The notes beneath the pieces are model-generated. The model worked only from the letters and a program-made list of their open reading frames with translations. It did no database searches and had not been told where the DNA came from. 64,000 nt of DNA, taken from assembly GCF_051014445.1 (NCBI RefSeq), contig NC_135136.1, positions 23,206,001-23,270,000 on the forward strand. The letters are read 5' to 3'. Below are positions 7,761 to 19,587 of this stretch, in pieces; the first letter of the stretch is position 1, and each line of letters opens with the position of its first letter. Both the position numbers and the translations under genes were made by a program. This DNA is from Colletes latitarsis (taxonomy: Eukaryota; Arthropoda; Insecta; Hymenoptera; Colletidae).

Positions 7761-10700
7761 AGTCAATTAAACCTGGTTTCGATCAATATTTCAGAGGATA
7801 ACACCGGTTAGGTCTGGCATAGGTCTGGGAAATGCGCGCATCTGGCTTATACTTTCGCCTTCTTCACATACTTGTTGGCCAGATCCTGGGTTTTTTTCGT
7901 GTTTGAATCACGTAGGAATGTGGTAACACACTGAAGCAGTTAATTAAACCTGGTTTCGATCAATATTTTAGAGGATAACACCGGTTAGGTCTGGGTTAGG
8001 TCCGGGATATGCCCACATCTGGCTCATCATTTTGCCTTCTTCGCATACTTGTTGGCCAGATCCTGGGTTTTTTTCGTGTTTGATCACGTTGTAATGTGGT
8101 AACACACTGAAGCAGTCAATAAAACCTGGTTTCGATCAATATTTTAGAGGATAACACCGGTTAGGTCTGGGTTAGGTCTGGGATTTGCGCGCATCTGCCT
8201 TATACTTTCGCCTTTTTCGCAAACTTGTTGGCCAGATCCTGGGTATTTTCCGTGTTTCAATCACGTAGTAATGTGGTAACACACTGAAGCAGTCAATTAA
8301 ACCTGGTTTCGATCAATATTTCAGAGGATAACACCGGTTAGGTCTGGGTTAGGTCTGGGAAATGCGCGCATCTTATACTTTCGCCTTCTTCGCATACTTG
8401 TTGGCCAGATCCTGGGTTTTTTTCGTGTTTGAATCACGTAGGAATGTGGTAACACACCGAGGCAGTCAATTAAACCTGGTTTCGATCAATATTTCAGAGG
8501 ATAACACCGGTTAGGTCTGGGTTAGGTCTGGGTTATGCCCGCATCTGGCTCATGATTTAGCCTTCTTCGCATACTTGTTGGCCAGATCCTGGGTATTTTC
8601 CGTGTTTGAATCACGTAGTAATGTGGTAACACACTGAAGCAGTCAATTAAACCTGGTTTGGATCAATATTTCAGAGGATAACACCGGTTAGGTCTGGGTT
8701 ACGTCTGGGTTTTGCCCGCATCTGGCTCATGATTTTGCCTTCTTCGCTTACTTGTTGGCCAGATCCTGTGTTTTTTCCGTGTTTGATCACGTAGTAATGT
8801 GGTAGCACACTGAAGCAGTCAATAAAACCTGGTTTCGATCAATATTTTAGAGGATAACACCGGTTAGGTCTGGGTTAGGTCTGGGATTTGCGCGCACCTG
8901 GCTTATACTTTCGCCTTTTTCGCATACTTGTTGGTCAGATCCTGGGTATTTTCCGTGTTTGAATCACGTAGTAATGTGGTAATACACTGAAGCAGTCAAT
9001 TAAACCTGGTTTCGATCAATATTTCAGAGGATAACACCGGTTAGGTCTGGGTTAGGTCTGGGAAATGCGCGCATCTGGCTTATTCTTTCGCCTTCTTCGC
9101 ATACTTGTTGGCCAGATCCTGGGTTTTTGTCGTGTTTGATCACGTAGTAATGTGGTAACACACTGAAGCTGTCAATAAAACCTGGTTCCGATCAATATTT
9201 TAGAGGATAACACCGGTTAGGTCTGGTTTAGGTCTGGGATTTGCGCGCGTCTGGCTTATACTTTCGCCTTTTTCGCAAACTTGTTGGCCAGATCCTGGGT
9301 ATTTTCCGTGTTTCAATCACGTAGTAATGTGGTAACACACTGAAGCAGTCAATTAAACCTGGTTTCGATCAATATTTCAGAGGATAACACCGGTTAGGTC
9401 TGGGTTAGGTCTGGGAAATGCGCGCATCTTGTACTTTCGCCTTCTTCGCATACTTGTTGGCCAGATCCTGGGTTTTTTTCGTGTTTGAATCACGTAGGAA
9501 TGTGGTAACACACTGAAGCAGTCAATTAAACCTGGTTTCGATCAATATTTTAGAGGATAACACCGGTTAGGTCTGGGTTAGGTCCGAGATATGCCCGCAT
9601 CTGGCTCATGATTTTGCCTTCTTCGCATACTTGTTGGCCAGATCCTGGGTTTTTTTCGTGTTTGAATCACATAGTAATGTGGTAGCACACTGAAGCTGTC
9701 AATTAAACCTGGTTTCGATCAATATTTTAGAGGATAACACCGGTTAGGTCTGGGTTAGGTCCGAGATATGCCCGCATCTGGCTCATGATTTTGCCTTCTT
9801 CGCATACTTGTTGGCCAGATCCTGGGTTTTTTTCGTGTTTGAATCACGTAGTAATGTGGTAACACACTGAAGCTGTCAATTAAACCTGGTTTCGATCAAT
9901 ATTTTAGAGGATAACACCGGTTAGGTCTGGGTTAGGTCTGGGTTATGCCCGCATCTGGCTCATGATTTTGCCTTCATCGCATACTTGTTGGCCAGATCCT
10001 GGGTTTTTTCCGTGTTTGAATCACGTAGTAATGTGGTAACACACTGAAGCAGTCAATTAAACCTGGTTTCGATCAATACTTCAGAGGATAACACCGGTTA
10101 GGTCTGGGTTAGGCCTGGGAAATGCGCGCATCTGTCTTATTCTTTCGCCTTCTTCGCATACTTGTTGGCCAGATCCTGGGTTTTTTTCGTGTTTGAATCA
10201 CGTAGGAATGTGGTAACACACTGAAACAGTCAATTAAACCTGGTTTCGATCAATATTTCAGAGGATAACACCGGTTAGGTCTGGGTTAGGTCTGGGATAT
10301 GCGCGCATCTGGCTTATACTTTCACCTTTTTCGCATACTTGTTGGCCAGATCCTGGGTTTTTTTCGTGTTTGAATCACGTAGGAATGTGGTAACACACTG
10401 AAGCAGTCAATTAAACCTGGTTTCGATCAATATTTTAGAGGATAACACCGGTTAGGTCTGGGTTAGGTCCGGGATATGCCCGCATCTGGCTCATGATTTT
10501 GCATTCTTCGCATACTTGTTGGCCAGATCCTGGGTTTTTTTCGTGTTTGAATCACGTAGTAATGTGGTAAAACACTGAAGCTGTCAATTAAACCTGGTTT
10601 CGATCAATATTTTAGAGGATAACACCGGTTAGGTCTGGGTTAGGTCTGGGTTATGGCCGCATCTGGCTCATGATTTTGCATTCTTCGCATACTTGTTGGC

Positions 10701-10935
10701 CAGATCCTGGGTTTTTTTCGTGTTTGAATCACGTAGTAATGTGGTAACACACTGAAGCTGTCAATTAAACCTGGTTTCGATCAATATTTTAGAGGATAAC
10801 ACCGGTTAGGTCTGGGTTAGGTCTGGGTTATGGCCGCATCTGGCTCATGATTTTGCATTCTTCGCATACTTGTTGGCCAGATCCTGGGTTTTTTTCGTGT
10901 TTGAATCACGTAGTAATGTGGTAACACACTGCAGC
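7761..10935. repeat. Extended HOR unit of 18 monomers (3,175 bp)
   Basis: The order is c d e f g n h i j k l l p q r s t t, closing on a CTGCAG before the next c. Compared with the 11-mer it gains n after g, and p q r s t t in place of m. The gained run p-q-r-s-t matches 2830-3709 in the left block and recurs near 24-25, 26.5-27.4, 32.1-33.0 and 37.4-38.3 kb. This is either the older, longer unit from which the 11-mer was derived by loss, or a fusion of an 11-mer with a neighbouring block. The ending GTAAAACAC in s recurs at 3521 and 10568. Confidence 0.85.
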
Positions 10936-12345
10936 AGTCAATTAAACCTGGTTTCGATCAATATTTCAGAGGATAACACCGGTTAGGTCTGGCATAGGTC
11001 TGGGAAATGCGCGCATCTGGCTTATACTTTCGCCTTCTTCACATACTTGTTGGCCAGATCCTGGGTTTTTTTCGTGTTTGAATCACGTAGGAATGTGGTA
11101 ACACACTGAAGCAGTTAATTAAACCTGGTTTCGATCAATATTTTAGAGGATAACACCGGTTAGGTCTGGGTTAGGTCCGGGATATGCCCACATCTGGCTC
11201 ATCATTTTGCCTTCTTCGCATACTTGTTGGACAGATCCTGTGTTTTTTTCGTGTTTGATCACGTTGTAATGTGGTAACACACTGAAGCAGTCAATAAAAC
11301 CTGGTTTCGATCAATATTTTAGAGGATAACACCGGTTAGGTCTGGGTTAGGTCTGGGATTTGCGCGCATCTGCCTTATACTTTCGCCTTTTTCGCATACT
11401 TGTTGGTCAGATCCTGGGTATTTTCCGTGTTTGAATCACGTAGTAATGTGGTAATACACTGAAGCAGTCAATTAAACCTGGTTTCGATCAATATTTCAGA
11501 GGATAACACCGGTTAGGTCTGGGTTAGGTCTGGGAAATGCGCGCATCTGGCTTATTCTTTCGCCTTCTTCGCATACTTGTTGGCCAGATCCTGGGTTTTT
11601 GTCGTGTTTGATCACGTAGTAATGTGGTAACACACTGAAGCTGTCAATAAAACCTGGTTCCGATCAATATTTTAGAGGATAACACCGGTTAGGTCTGGTT
11701 TAGGTCTGGGATTTGCGCGCGTCTGGCTTATACTTTCGCCTTTTTCGCAAACTTGTTGGCCAGATCCTGGGTATTTTTCGTGTTTCAATCACGTAGTAAT
11801 GTGGTAACACACTGAAGCAGTCAATTAAACCTGGTTTCGATCAATATTTCAGAGGATAACACCGGTTAGGTCTGGGTTAGGTCTGGGAAATGCGCGCATC
11901 TTGTACTTTCGCCTTCTTCGCATACTTGTTGGCCAGATCCTGGGTTTTTTTCGTGTTTGAATCACGTAGGAATGTGGTAACACACTGAAGCAGTCAATTA
12001 AACCTGGTTTCGATCAATATTTTAGAGGATAACACCGGTTAGGTCTGGGTTAGGTCCGAGATATGCCCGCATCTGGCTCATGATTTTGCCTTCTTCGCAT
12101 ACTTGTTGGCCAGATCCTGGGTTTTTTTCGTGTTTGAATCACGTAGTAATGTGGTAACACACTGAAGCTGTCAATTAAACCTGGTTTCGATCAATATTTT
12201 AGAGGATAACACCGGTTAGGTCTGGGTTAGGTCCGAGATATGCCCGCATCTGGCTCATGATTTTGCCTTCTTCGCATACTTGTTGGCCAGATCCTGGGTT
12301 TTTTTCGTGTTTGAATCACGTAGTAATGTGGTAACACACTGCAGC
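10936..12345. repeat. Shortened HOR unit of 8 monomers (1,410 bp)
   Basis: The order is c d (e/h) i j k l m. It is 527 bp shorter than the canonical unit. That equals one 177-bp monomer plus f (173) plus g (177), exactly what is lost if recombination joins the front of e to the back of h. The hybrid monomer shows both halves (see the junction entry). The d copy has TTGGACAGATCCTGTG like the d at 4064. Confidence 0.9.
11374..11396 (+). other. Crossover junction in an e/h hybrid monomer
   Basis: Left of this interval the monomer is type e (CAATAAAACC, CATCTGCC). Right of it the monomer is type h (GCATACTTG, TTGGTCAG, ATACACTG). The intervening bases CTTATACTTTCGCC and CTTTTTC are the same in both parents, so the exchange falls at matching positions in the two monomers. 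This is direct sequence evidence of in-register unequal exchange or slippage. Confidence 0.88.
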
Positions 12346-14282
12346 AGTCAATTAAACCTGGTTTCGATCAATATTTCAGAGGATAACACCGGTTAGGTCT
12401 GGCATAGGTCTGGGAAATGCGCGCATCTGGCTTATACTTTCGCCTTCTTCACATACTTGTTGGCCAGATCCTGGGTTTTTTTCGTGTTTGAATCACGTAG
12501 GAATGTGGTAACACACTGAAGCAGTTAATTAAACCTGGTTTCGATCAATATTTTAGAGGATAACACCGGTTAGGTCTGGGCTAGGTCCGGGATATGCCCA
12601 CATCTGGCTCATCATTTTGCCTTCTTCGCATACTTGTTGGCCAGATCCTGGGTTTTTTTCGTGTTTGATCACGTTGTAATGTGGTAACACACTGAAGCAG
12701 TCAATAAAACCTGGTTTCGATCAATATTTTAGAGGATAACACCGGTTAGGTCTGGGTTAGGTCTGGGATTTGCGCGCATCTGCCTTATACTTTCGCCTTT
12801 TTCGCAAACTTGTTGGCCAGATCCTGGGTATTTTCCGTGTTTCAATCACGTAGTAATGTGGTAACACACTGAAGCAGTCAATTAAACCTGGTTTCGATCA
12901 ATATTTCAGAGGATAACACCGGTTAGGTCTGGGTTAGGTCTGGGAAATGCGCGCATCTTATACTTTCGCCTTCTTCGCATACTTGTTGGCCAGATCCTGG
13001 GTTTTTTTCGTGTTTGAATCACGTAGGAATGTGGTAACACACTGAGGCAGTCAATTAAACCTGGTTTCGATCAATATTTCAGAGGATAACACCGGTTAGG
13101 TCTGGGTTAGGTCTGGGTTATGCCCGCATCTGGCTCATGATTTAGCCTTCTTCGCATACTTGTTGGCCAGATCCTGGGTATTTTCCGTGTTTGAATCACG
13201 TAGTAATGTGGTAACACACTGAAGCAGTCAATTAAACCTGGTTTGGATCAATATTTTAGAGGATAACACCGGTTAGGTCTGGGTTAGGTCTGGGATTTGC
13301 GCGCACCTGGCTTATACTTTCGCCTTTTTCGCATACTTGTTGGTCAGATCCTGGGTATTTTCCGTGTTTGAATCACGTAGTAATGTGGTAATACACTGAA
13401 GCAGTCAATTAAACCTGGTTTCGATCAATATTTCAGAGGATAACACCGGTTAGGTCTGGGTTAGGTCTGGGAAATGCGCGCATCTGGCTTATTCTTTCGC
13501 CTTCTTCGCATACTTGTTGGCCAGATCCTGGGTTTTTGTCGTGTTTGATCACGTAGTAATGTGGTAACACACTGAAGCTGTCAATAAAACCTGGTTCCGA
13601 TCAATATTTTAGAGGATAACACCGGTTAGGTCTGGTTTAGGTCTGGGATATGCGCGCGTCTGGCTTATACTTTCGCCTTTTTCGCAAACTTGTTGGCCAG
13701 ATCCTGGGTATTTTCCGTGTTTCAATCACGTAGTAATGTGGTAACACACTGAAGCAGTCAATTAAACCTGGTTTCGATCAATATTTCAGAGGATAACACC
13801 GGTTAGGTCTGGGTTAGGTCTCGGAAATGCGCGCATCTTGTACTTTCGCCTTCTTCGCATGCTTGTTGGCCAGATCCTGGGTTTTTTTCGTGTTTGAATC
13901 ACGTAGGAATGTGGTAACACACTGAAGCAGTCAATTAAACCTGGTTTCGATCAATATTTTAGAGGATAACACCGGTTAGGTCTGGGTTAGGTCCGAGATA
14001 TGCCCGCATCTGGCTCATGATTTTGCCTTCTTCGCATACTTGTTGGCCAGCTCCTGGGTTTTTTTCGTGTTTGAATCACGTAGTAATGTGGTAACACACT
14101 GAAGCTGTCAATTAAACCTGGTTTCGATCAATATTTTAGAGGATAACACCGGTTAGGTCTGGGTTAAGTCCGAGATATGCCCGCATCTGGCTCATGATTT
14201 TGCCTTCTTCGCATACTTGTTGGCCAGATCCTGGGTTTTTTTCGTGTTTGAATCACGTAGTAATGTGGTAACACACTGCTGC
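12346..14282. repeat. 11-monomer HOR, third intact copy (1,937 bp)
   Basis: Complete c to m order with the canonical length (CTGGCATAGG markers at 12400 and 14337). Private changes include GGGCTAGG in d, GCATGCTTG in k, CCAGCTCC in l and the altered end CTGCTGCAG. It shares GGTCTCGG and TTAAGTCCGAG with the copy at 5824. Confidence 0.92.
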
Positions 14283-16239
14283 AGTCAATTAAACCTGGTT
14301 TCGATCAATATTTCAGAGGATAACACCGGTTAGGTCTGGCATAGGTCTGGGAAATGCGCGCATCTGGCTTATACTTTCGCCTTCTTCACATACTTGTTGG
14401 CCAGATCCTGGGTTTTTTTCGTGTTTGAATCACGTAGGAATGTGGTAACACACTGAAGCAGTTAATTAAACCTGGTTTCGATCAATATTTTAGAGGATAA
14501 CACCGGTTAGGTCTGGGTTAGGTCCGGGATATGCCCACATCTGGCTCATCATTTTGCCTTCTTCGCATACTTGTTGGCCAGATCCTGGGTTTTTTTCGTG
14601 TTTGATCACGTTGTAATGTGGTAACACACTGAAGCAGTCAATAAAACCTGGTTTCGATCAATATTTTAGAGGATAACACCGGTTAGGTCTGGGTTAGGTC
14701 TGGGATTTGCGCGCATCTGCCTTATACTTTCGCCTTTTTCGCAAACTTGTTGGCCAGATCCTGGGTATTTTCCGTGTTTCAATCACGTAGTAATGTGGTA
14801 ACACACTGAAGCAGTCAATTAAACCTGGTTTCGATCAATATTTCAGAGGATAACACCGGTTAGGTCTGGGTTAGGTCTGGGAAATGCGCGCATCTTATAC
14901 TTTCGCCTTCTTCGCATACTTGTTGGCCAGATCCTGGGGATTTTTCGTGTTTGATCACGTTGTAATGTGGTAACACACTGAAGCAGTCAATAAAACCTGG
15001 TTTCGATCAATATTTTAGAGGATAACACCGGTTAGGTCTGGGTTAGGTCTGGGATTTGCGCGCATCTGCCTTATACTTTCGCCTTTTTCGCAAACTTGTT
15101 GGCCAGATCCTGGGTATTTTCCGTGTTTCAATCACGTAGTAATGTGGTAACACACTGAAGCAGTCAATTAAACCTGGTTTCGATCAATATTTCAGAGGAT
15201 AACACCGGTTAGGTCTGGGTTAGGTCTGGGAAATGCGCGCATCTTATACTTTCGCCTTCTTCGCATACTTGTTGGCCAGATCCTGGGTTTTTTTCGTGTT
15301 TGAATCACGTAGGAATGTGGTAACACACCGAGGCAGTCAATTAAACCTGGTTTCGATCAATATTTCAGAGGATAACACCGGTTAGGTCTGGGTTAGGTCT
15401 GGGTTATGCCCGCATCTGGCTCATGATTTAGCCTTCTTCGCATACTTGTTGGCCAGATCCTGGGTATTTTCCGTGTTTGAATCACGTAGTAATGTGGTAA
15501 CACACTGAAGCAGTCAATTAAACCTGGTTTGGATCAATATTTCAGAGGATAACACCGGTTAGGTCTGGGTTATGTCTGGGTTTTGCCCGCATCTGGCTCA
15601 TGATTTTGCCTTCTTCGCTTACTTGTTGGCCAGATCCTGTGTTTTTTCCGTGTTTGATCACGTAGTAATGTGGTAGCACACTGAAGCAGTCAATAAAACC
15701 TGGTTTCGATCAATATTTTAGAGGATAACACCGGTTAGGTCTGGGTTAGGTCTGGGATTTGCGCGCACCTGGCTTATACTTTCGCCTTTTTCGCATACTT
15801 GTTGGTCAGATCCTGGGTATTTTCCGTGTTTGAATCACGTAGTAATGTGGTAATACACTGAAGCAGTCAATTAAACCTGGTTTCGATCAATATTTCAGAG
15901 GATAACACCGGTTAGGTCTGGGTTAGGTCTGGGAAATGCGCGCATCTTGTACTTTCGCCTTCTTCGCATACTTGTTGGCCAGATCCTGGGTTTTTTTCGT
16001 GTTTGAATCACGTAGGAATGTGGTAACACACTGAAGCAGTCAATTAAACCTGGTTTCGATCAATATTTTAGAGGATAACACCGGTTAGGTCTGGGTTAGG
16101 TCCGAGATATGCCCGCATCTGGCTCATGATTTTGCCTTCTTCGCATACTTGTTGGCCAGATCCTGGGTTTTTTTCGTGTTTGAATCACGTAGTAATGTGG
16201 TAGCACACTGAAGCTGTCAATTAAACCTGGTTTCGATCA
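14283..16239. repeat. Rearranged HOR unit with f/d hybrid and i-j loss
   Basis: The order is c d e (f/d) e f g n h k l l. The hybrid at 14813-14984 repeats part of the unit, giving a second e and f. After h the array passes directly to k, so i and j are missing. The n copy (near 15530) reads TTATGTCTGGGTTTTGCCC, a change from TTACGTCTGGG in the n at about 8640. This unit is the last recognisable 1.9-kb HOR; to its right the order changes to the u-v-w-x-y family. Confidence 0.82.
14813..14984 (+). repeat. f/d hybrid monomer (172 bp)
   Basis: The front is type f (AAATGCGCGCATCTTATAC, with the 4-bp loss) and the end is type d (TGTTTGATCACGTTGTAATG, one base shorter), so the length is 172 bp (177 - 4 - 1). 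Around the switch it reads CCTGGGGATTTTTCG, seen nowhere else in the window, which may mark a mutation made at the join. Confidence 0.82.
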
Positions 16240-19200
16240 ATATTTTAGAGGATAACACCGGTTAGGTCTGGGTTAGGTCCGAGATATGCCCGCATCTGGC
16301 TCATGATTTTGCCTTCTTCGCATACTTGTTGGCCAGATCCTGGGTTTTTTTCGTGTTTGAATCACGTAGTAATGTGGTAACACACTGAAGCTGTCAATTA
16401 AACCTGGTTTCGATCAATATTTTAGAGGATAACACCGGTTAGGTCTGGGTTAGGTCTGGGTTATGCCCGCATCTGGCTCATGATTTTGCCTTCTTCGCAT
16501 ACTTGTTGGCCAGATCCTGGGTTTTTTTCGTGTTTGAATCACGTAGTAATGTGGCACCACACTGAGGCAGTCAATTAAACCTGGTTTCGATCAATATTTC
16601 AGAGGATAACACCGGTTAGGTCTGGGTTAGGTCTGGGATATGCGCGCATCTGGCTTATACTTTCGCCTTTTTCGCATACTTGTTGGCCAGATCCTGGGTT
16701 TTTTTCGTGTTTGAATCACGTAGGAATGTGGTAACACACTGAAGCAGTCAATTAAACCTGGTTACGATCAATATTTTAGAGGATAACACCGGTTAGGTCT
16801 GGGTTAGGTCTGGGTTATGCCCGCATCGGGCTCATGATTTTGCCTTCTTCGCATACTTGTTGGCTAGATCCTGGGTTTTTTCCGTGTTTGAATCACGTAG
16901 TGATATGGTAACACACTGAAGCAGTCAATTAAACCTGGTTTCGATCAATATTTCAGAGGATAACACCGGTTAGGTCTGGGTTAGGTCTGGGAAATGCGCG
17001 CATCAGGCTTATTCTTTCGCCTTCCTCGCATACTTGTTGGCCAGATCCTGGGTTTTTTTCGTGTTTGAATCACGTAGGAATGTGGTAACACACTGAAGCA
17101 GTCAATTAAACCTGGTTTCGATCAATATTTCAGAGGATAACACCGGTTAGGTCTGGGTTAGGTTTGGGAAATGCGCGCATCTGGCTCATGATTTAGCCTT
17201 CTTCGCATACTTGTTGGCCAGATCCTGGGTATTTTCCGTGTTTGAATCACGTAGTAATGTGGTAACACACTGAAGCAGTCAATTAAACCTGGTTTGGATC
17301 AATATTTCAAAGGATAACACCGGTTAGGTCTGGGTTAGGTCTGGGTTTTGCCCGTATCTGGCTCATGATTTTGTCTTCTTCGCATACTTGTTGGCCAGAT
17401 CCTGTGTTTTTTCCGTGTTTGACCCCGTAGTAATGTGGTAGCACACTGAAGCAGTCAATAAAACCTGGTTTCGATCAATATTTTAGAGGATAACACCGGT
17501 TAGGTCTGGGTTAGGTCTGGGATTTACGCGCACCTGGCTTATACTTTCGCCTTCTTCGCATACTTGTTGGCCAGATCCTGGGTTTTTTTCGTGTTTGAAT
17601 CACGTAGTAATGTGGTACCACACTGAGGCAGTCAATTAAACCTGGTTTCGATCAATATTTCAGAGGATAACACCGGTTAGGTCTGGGATATGCGCGCATC
17701 TGGCTTATACTTTCGCCTTTTTCGCATACTTGTTGGCCAGATCCTGGGTTTTTTTCGTGTTTGAATCACGTAGGAATGTGGTAACACACTGAAGCAGTCA
17801 ATTAAACCTGGTTACGATCAATATTTTAGAGGATAACACCGGTTAGGTCTGGGTTAGGTCTGGGTTATGCCCGCATCTGGCTCATGATTTTGCCTTCTTC
17901 GCATACTTGTTGGCCAGATCCTGGGTTTTTTCCGTGTTTGAATCACGTAGTGATATGGTAACACACTGAAGCAGTCAATTAAACCTGGTTTCGATCAATA
18001 TTTCAGAGGATAACACCGGTTAGGTCTGGGTTAGGTTTGGGAAATGCGCGCATCAGGCTTATTCTTTCGCCTTCCTCGCATACTTGTTGGCCATATCCTG
18101 GGTTTTTTTCGTGTTTGAATCACGTAGGAATGTGGTAACACACTGAAGCAGTCAATTAAACCTGGTTTCGATCAATATTGAAGAGGATAACACCGGTTAG
18201 GTCTGGGTTAGGTCTGGGATTCGCGCACCTGGCTTATACTTTCGCCTTTTTCGCTTACTTGTTGGCCAGATCCTAGGTATTTTCCGTGTTTGAATCACGT
18301 AGTAATGTGGTAATACACTGAAGCAGTCAATTAAACCTGGTTTCGATCAATATTTCAGAGGATAACACCGGTTAGGTCTGGGTTAGGTCCGGGATATGCC
18401 CGCATCTGGCTCATGATTTTGCCTTCTTCGCATACTTGTTGGCCAGATCCTGGGTTTTTTTCGTGTTTGAATCACGTAGTAATGTGGTACCACACTGAGG
18501 CAGTCAATTAAACCTGGTTTCGATCAATATTTCCGAGGATAACACCGGTTAGGTCTGGGTTAGGTCTGGGATATGCGCGCATCTGGCTTATACTTTCGCC
18601 TTTTTCGCATACTTGTTGGCCAGATCCTGGGTTTTTTTCGTGTTTGAATCACGTAGGAATGTGGTAACACACTGAAGCAGTTAATTAAACCTGGTTACGA
18701 TCAATATTTTAGAGGATAACACCGGTTAGGTCTGGGTTAGGTCTGGGTTATGCCCGCATCTGGCTCATGATTTTGCCTTCTTCGCATACTTGTTGGCCAG
18801 ATCCTGGGTTTTTTTCGTGTTTGAATCACGTAGGAATGTGGTAACACACTGAAGCAGACAATTAAACCTGGTTTCGATCAATATTTTAGAGGATAACACC
18901 GGTTAGGTCTGGGTTAGGTCTGGGTTATGCCCGCATCTGGCTCATGATTTTGCCTTCTTCGCATACTTGTTGGCCAGATCCTGGGTTTTTTTCGTGTTTG
19001 AATCACGTAGGAATGTGGTAACACACTGAAGCAGTCAATTAAACCTGGTTTCGATCAATATTTTAGAGGATAACACCGGTTAGGTCTGGGTTAGGTCTGG
19101 GATTTGCGCGCACCTGGCTTATACTTTCGCCTTTTTCGCATACTTGTTGGCCAGATCGTAGGTATTTTCCGTGTTTGAATCACGTAGTAATGTGGTAATA

Positions 19201-19270
19201 CACTGAAGCAGTCAATTAAACCTGGTTTCGATCAATATTTCAGAGGATAACACCGGTTAGGTCTGGCATA
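16240..19270. repeat. 3.35-kb (19-monomer) duplication, left copy
   Basis: Shared private variants place this copy 3,348 bp before the right copy: CATCGGGCTCATG at 16825 and 20173, GACCCCGTAG at 17421 and 20769. New types here are u (TGGCACCACACTGAGG), v (GATATGCGCGC with TTTCGCC), w (GGTTACGATC, TAGTGATATGG), x (GCATCAGGCTTATTC, CCTCGC), y (GGTTTGGGAAATG with TTTAGCC) and n' (TTTCAAAGG, CCCGTATC, TTTTGTC). By 19154 the offset has grown to 3,361 because this copy lost 13 bp: 11 bp near 17675 and 2 bp in GATTCGCGC near 18219. The left edge is about 16240, where flanking TTTTAGAGG and TTTCAGAGG forms stop matching. Confidence 0.87.
17671..17690 (+). other. Monomer with one 11-bp G-rich unit deleted
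   Basis: This monomer reads CACCGGTTAGGTCTGGGATATG with a single GGTTAGGTCTG where all other monomers have two. The partner copy near 21020 keeps both. It is therefore a recent single-copy deletion by slippage between the two internal direct repeats, and the only one of this kind I found in the window. Confidence 0.88.
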
Positions 19271-19587
19271 GGTCTGGGAAATGCGCGCATCTGGCTTATG
19301 ATTTTGCCTTCTTCGCTTACTTGTTGGCCAGATCCTGTGTTTTTTCCGTGTTTGATCACGTAGTAATGTGGTAGCACACTGAAGCAGTCAATAAAACCTG
19401 GTTTCGATCAATATTTTAGAGGATAACACCGGTTAGGTCTGGGTTAGGTCTGGGATTTGCGCGCACCTGGCTTATACTTTCGCCTTTTTCGCATACTTGT
19501 TGGTCAGATCCTGGGTATTTTCCGTGTTTGAATCACGTAGTAATGTGGTAATACACTGAAGCAGTCAATTAAACCTGGTTTCGATCA
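19271..19587. repeat. Hinge between the two 3.35-kb copies (c/n hybrid plus h)
   Basis: The monomer starting at 19210 begins as type c (CTGGCATAGG, AAATGCGCGCATC) but continues as an A-class n monomer (CTTATGATTTTGCC, GCTTACTTG, CTGTG, GATCACG). It is followed by a type-h monomer (GCGCGCACC, TTGGTCAG, ATACACTG). This c/n join links the end of the left copy back to sequence lying just before it (the h to l run near 15.7-16.2 kb), as expected at a duplication joint. Confidence 0.75.
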
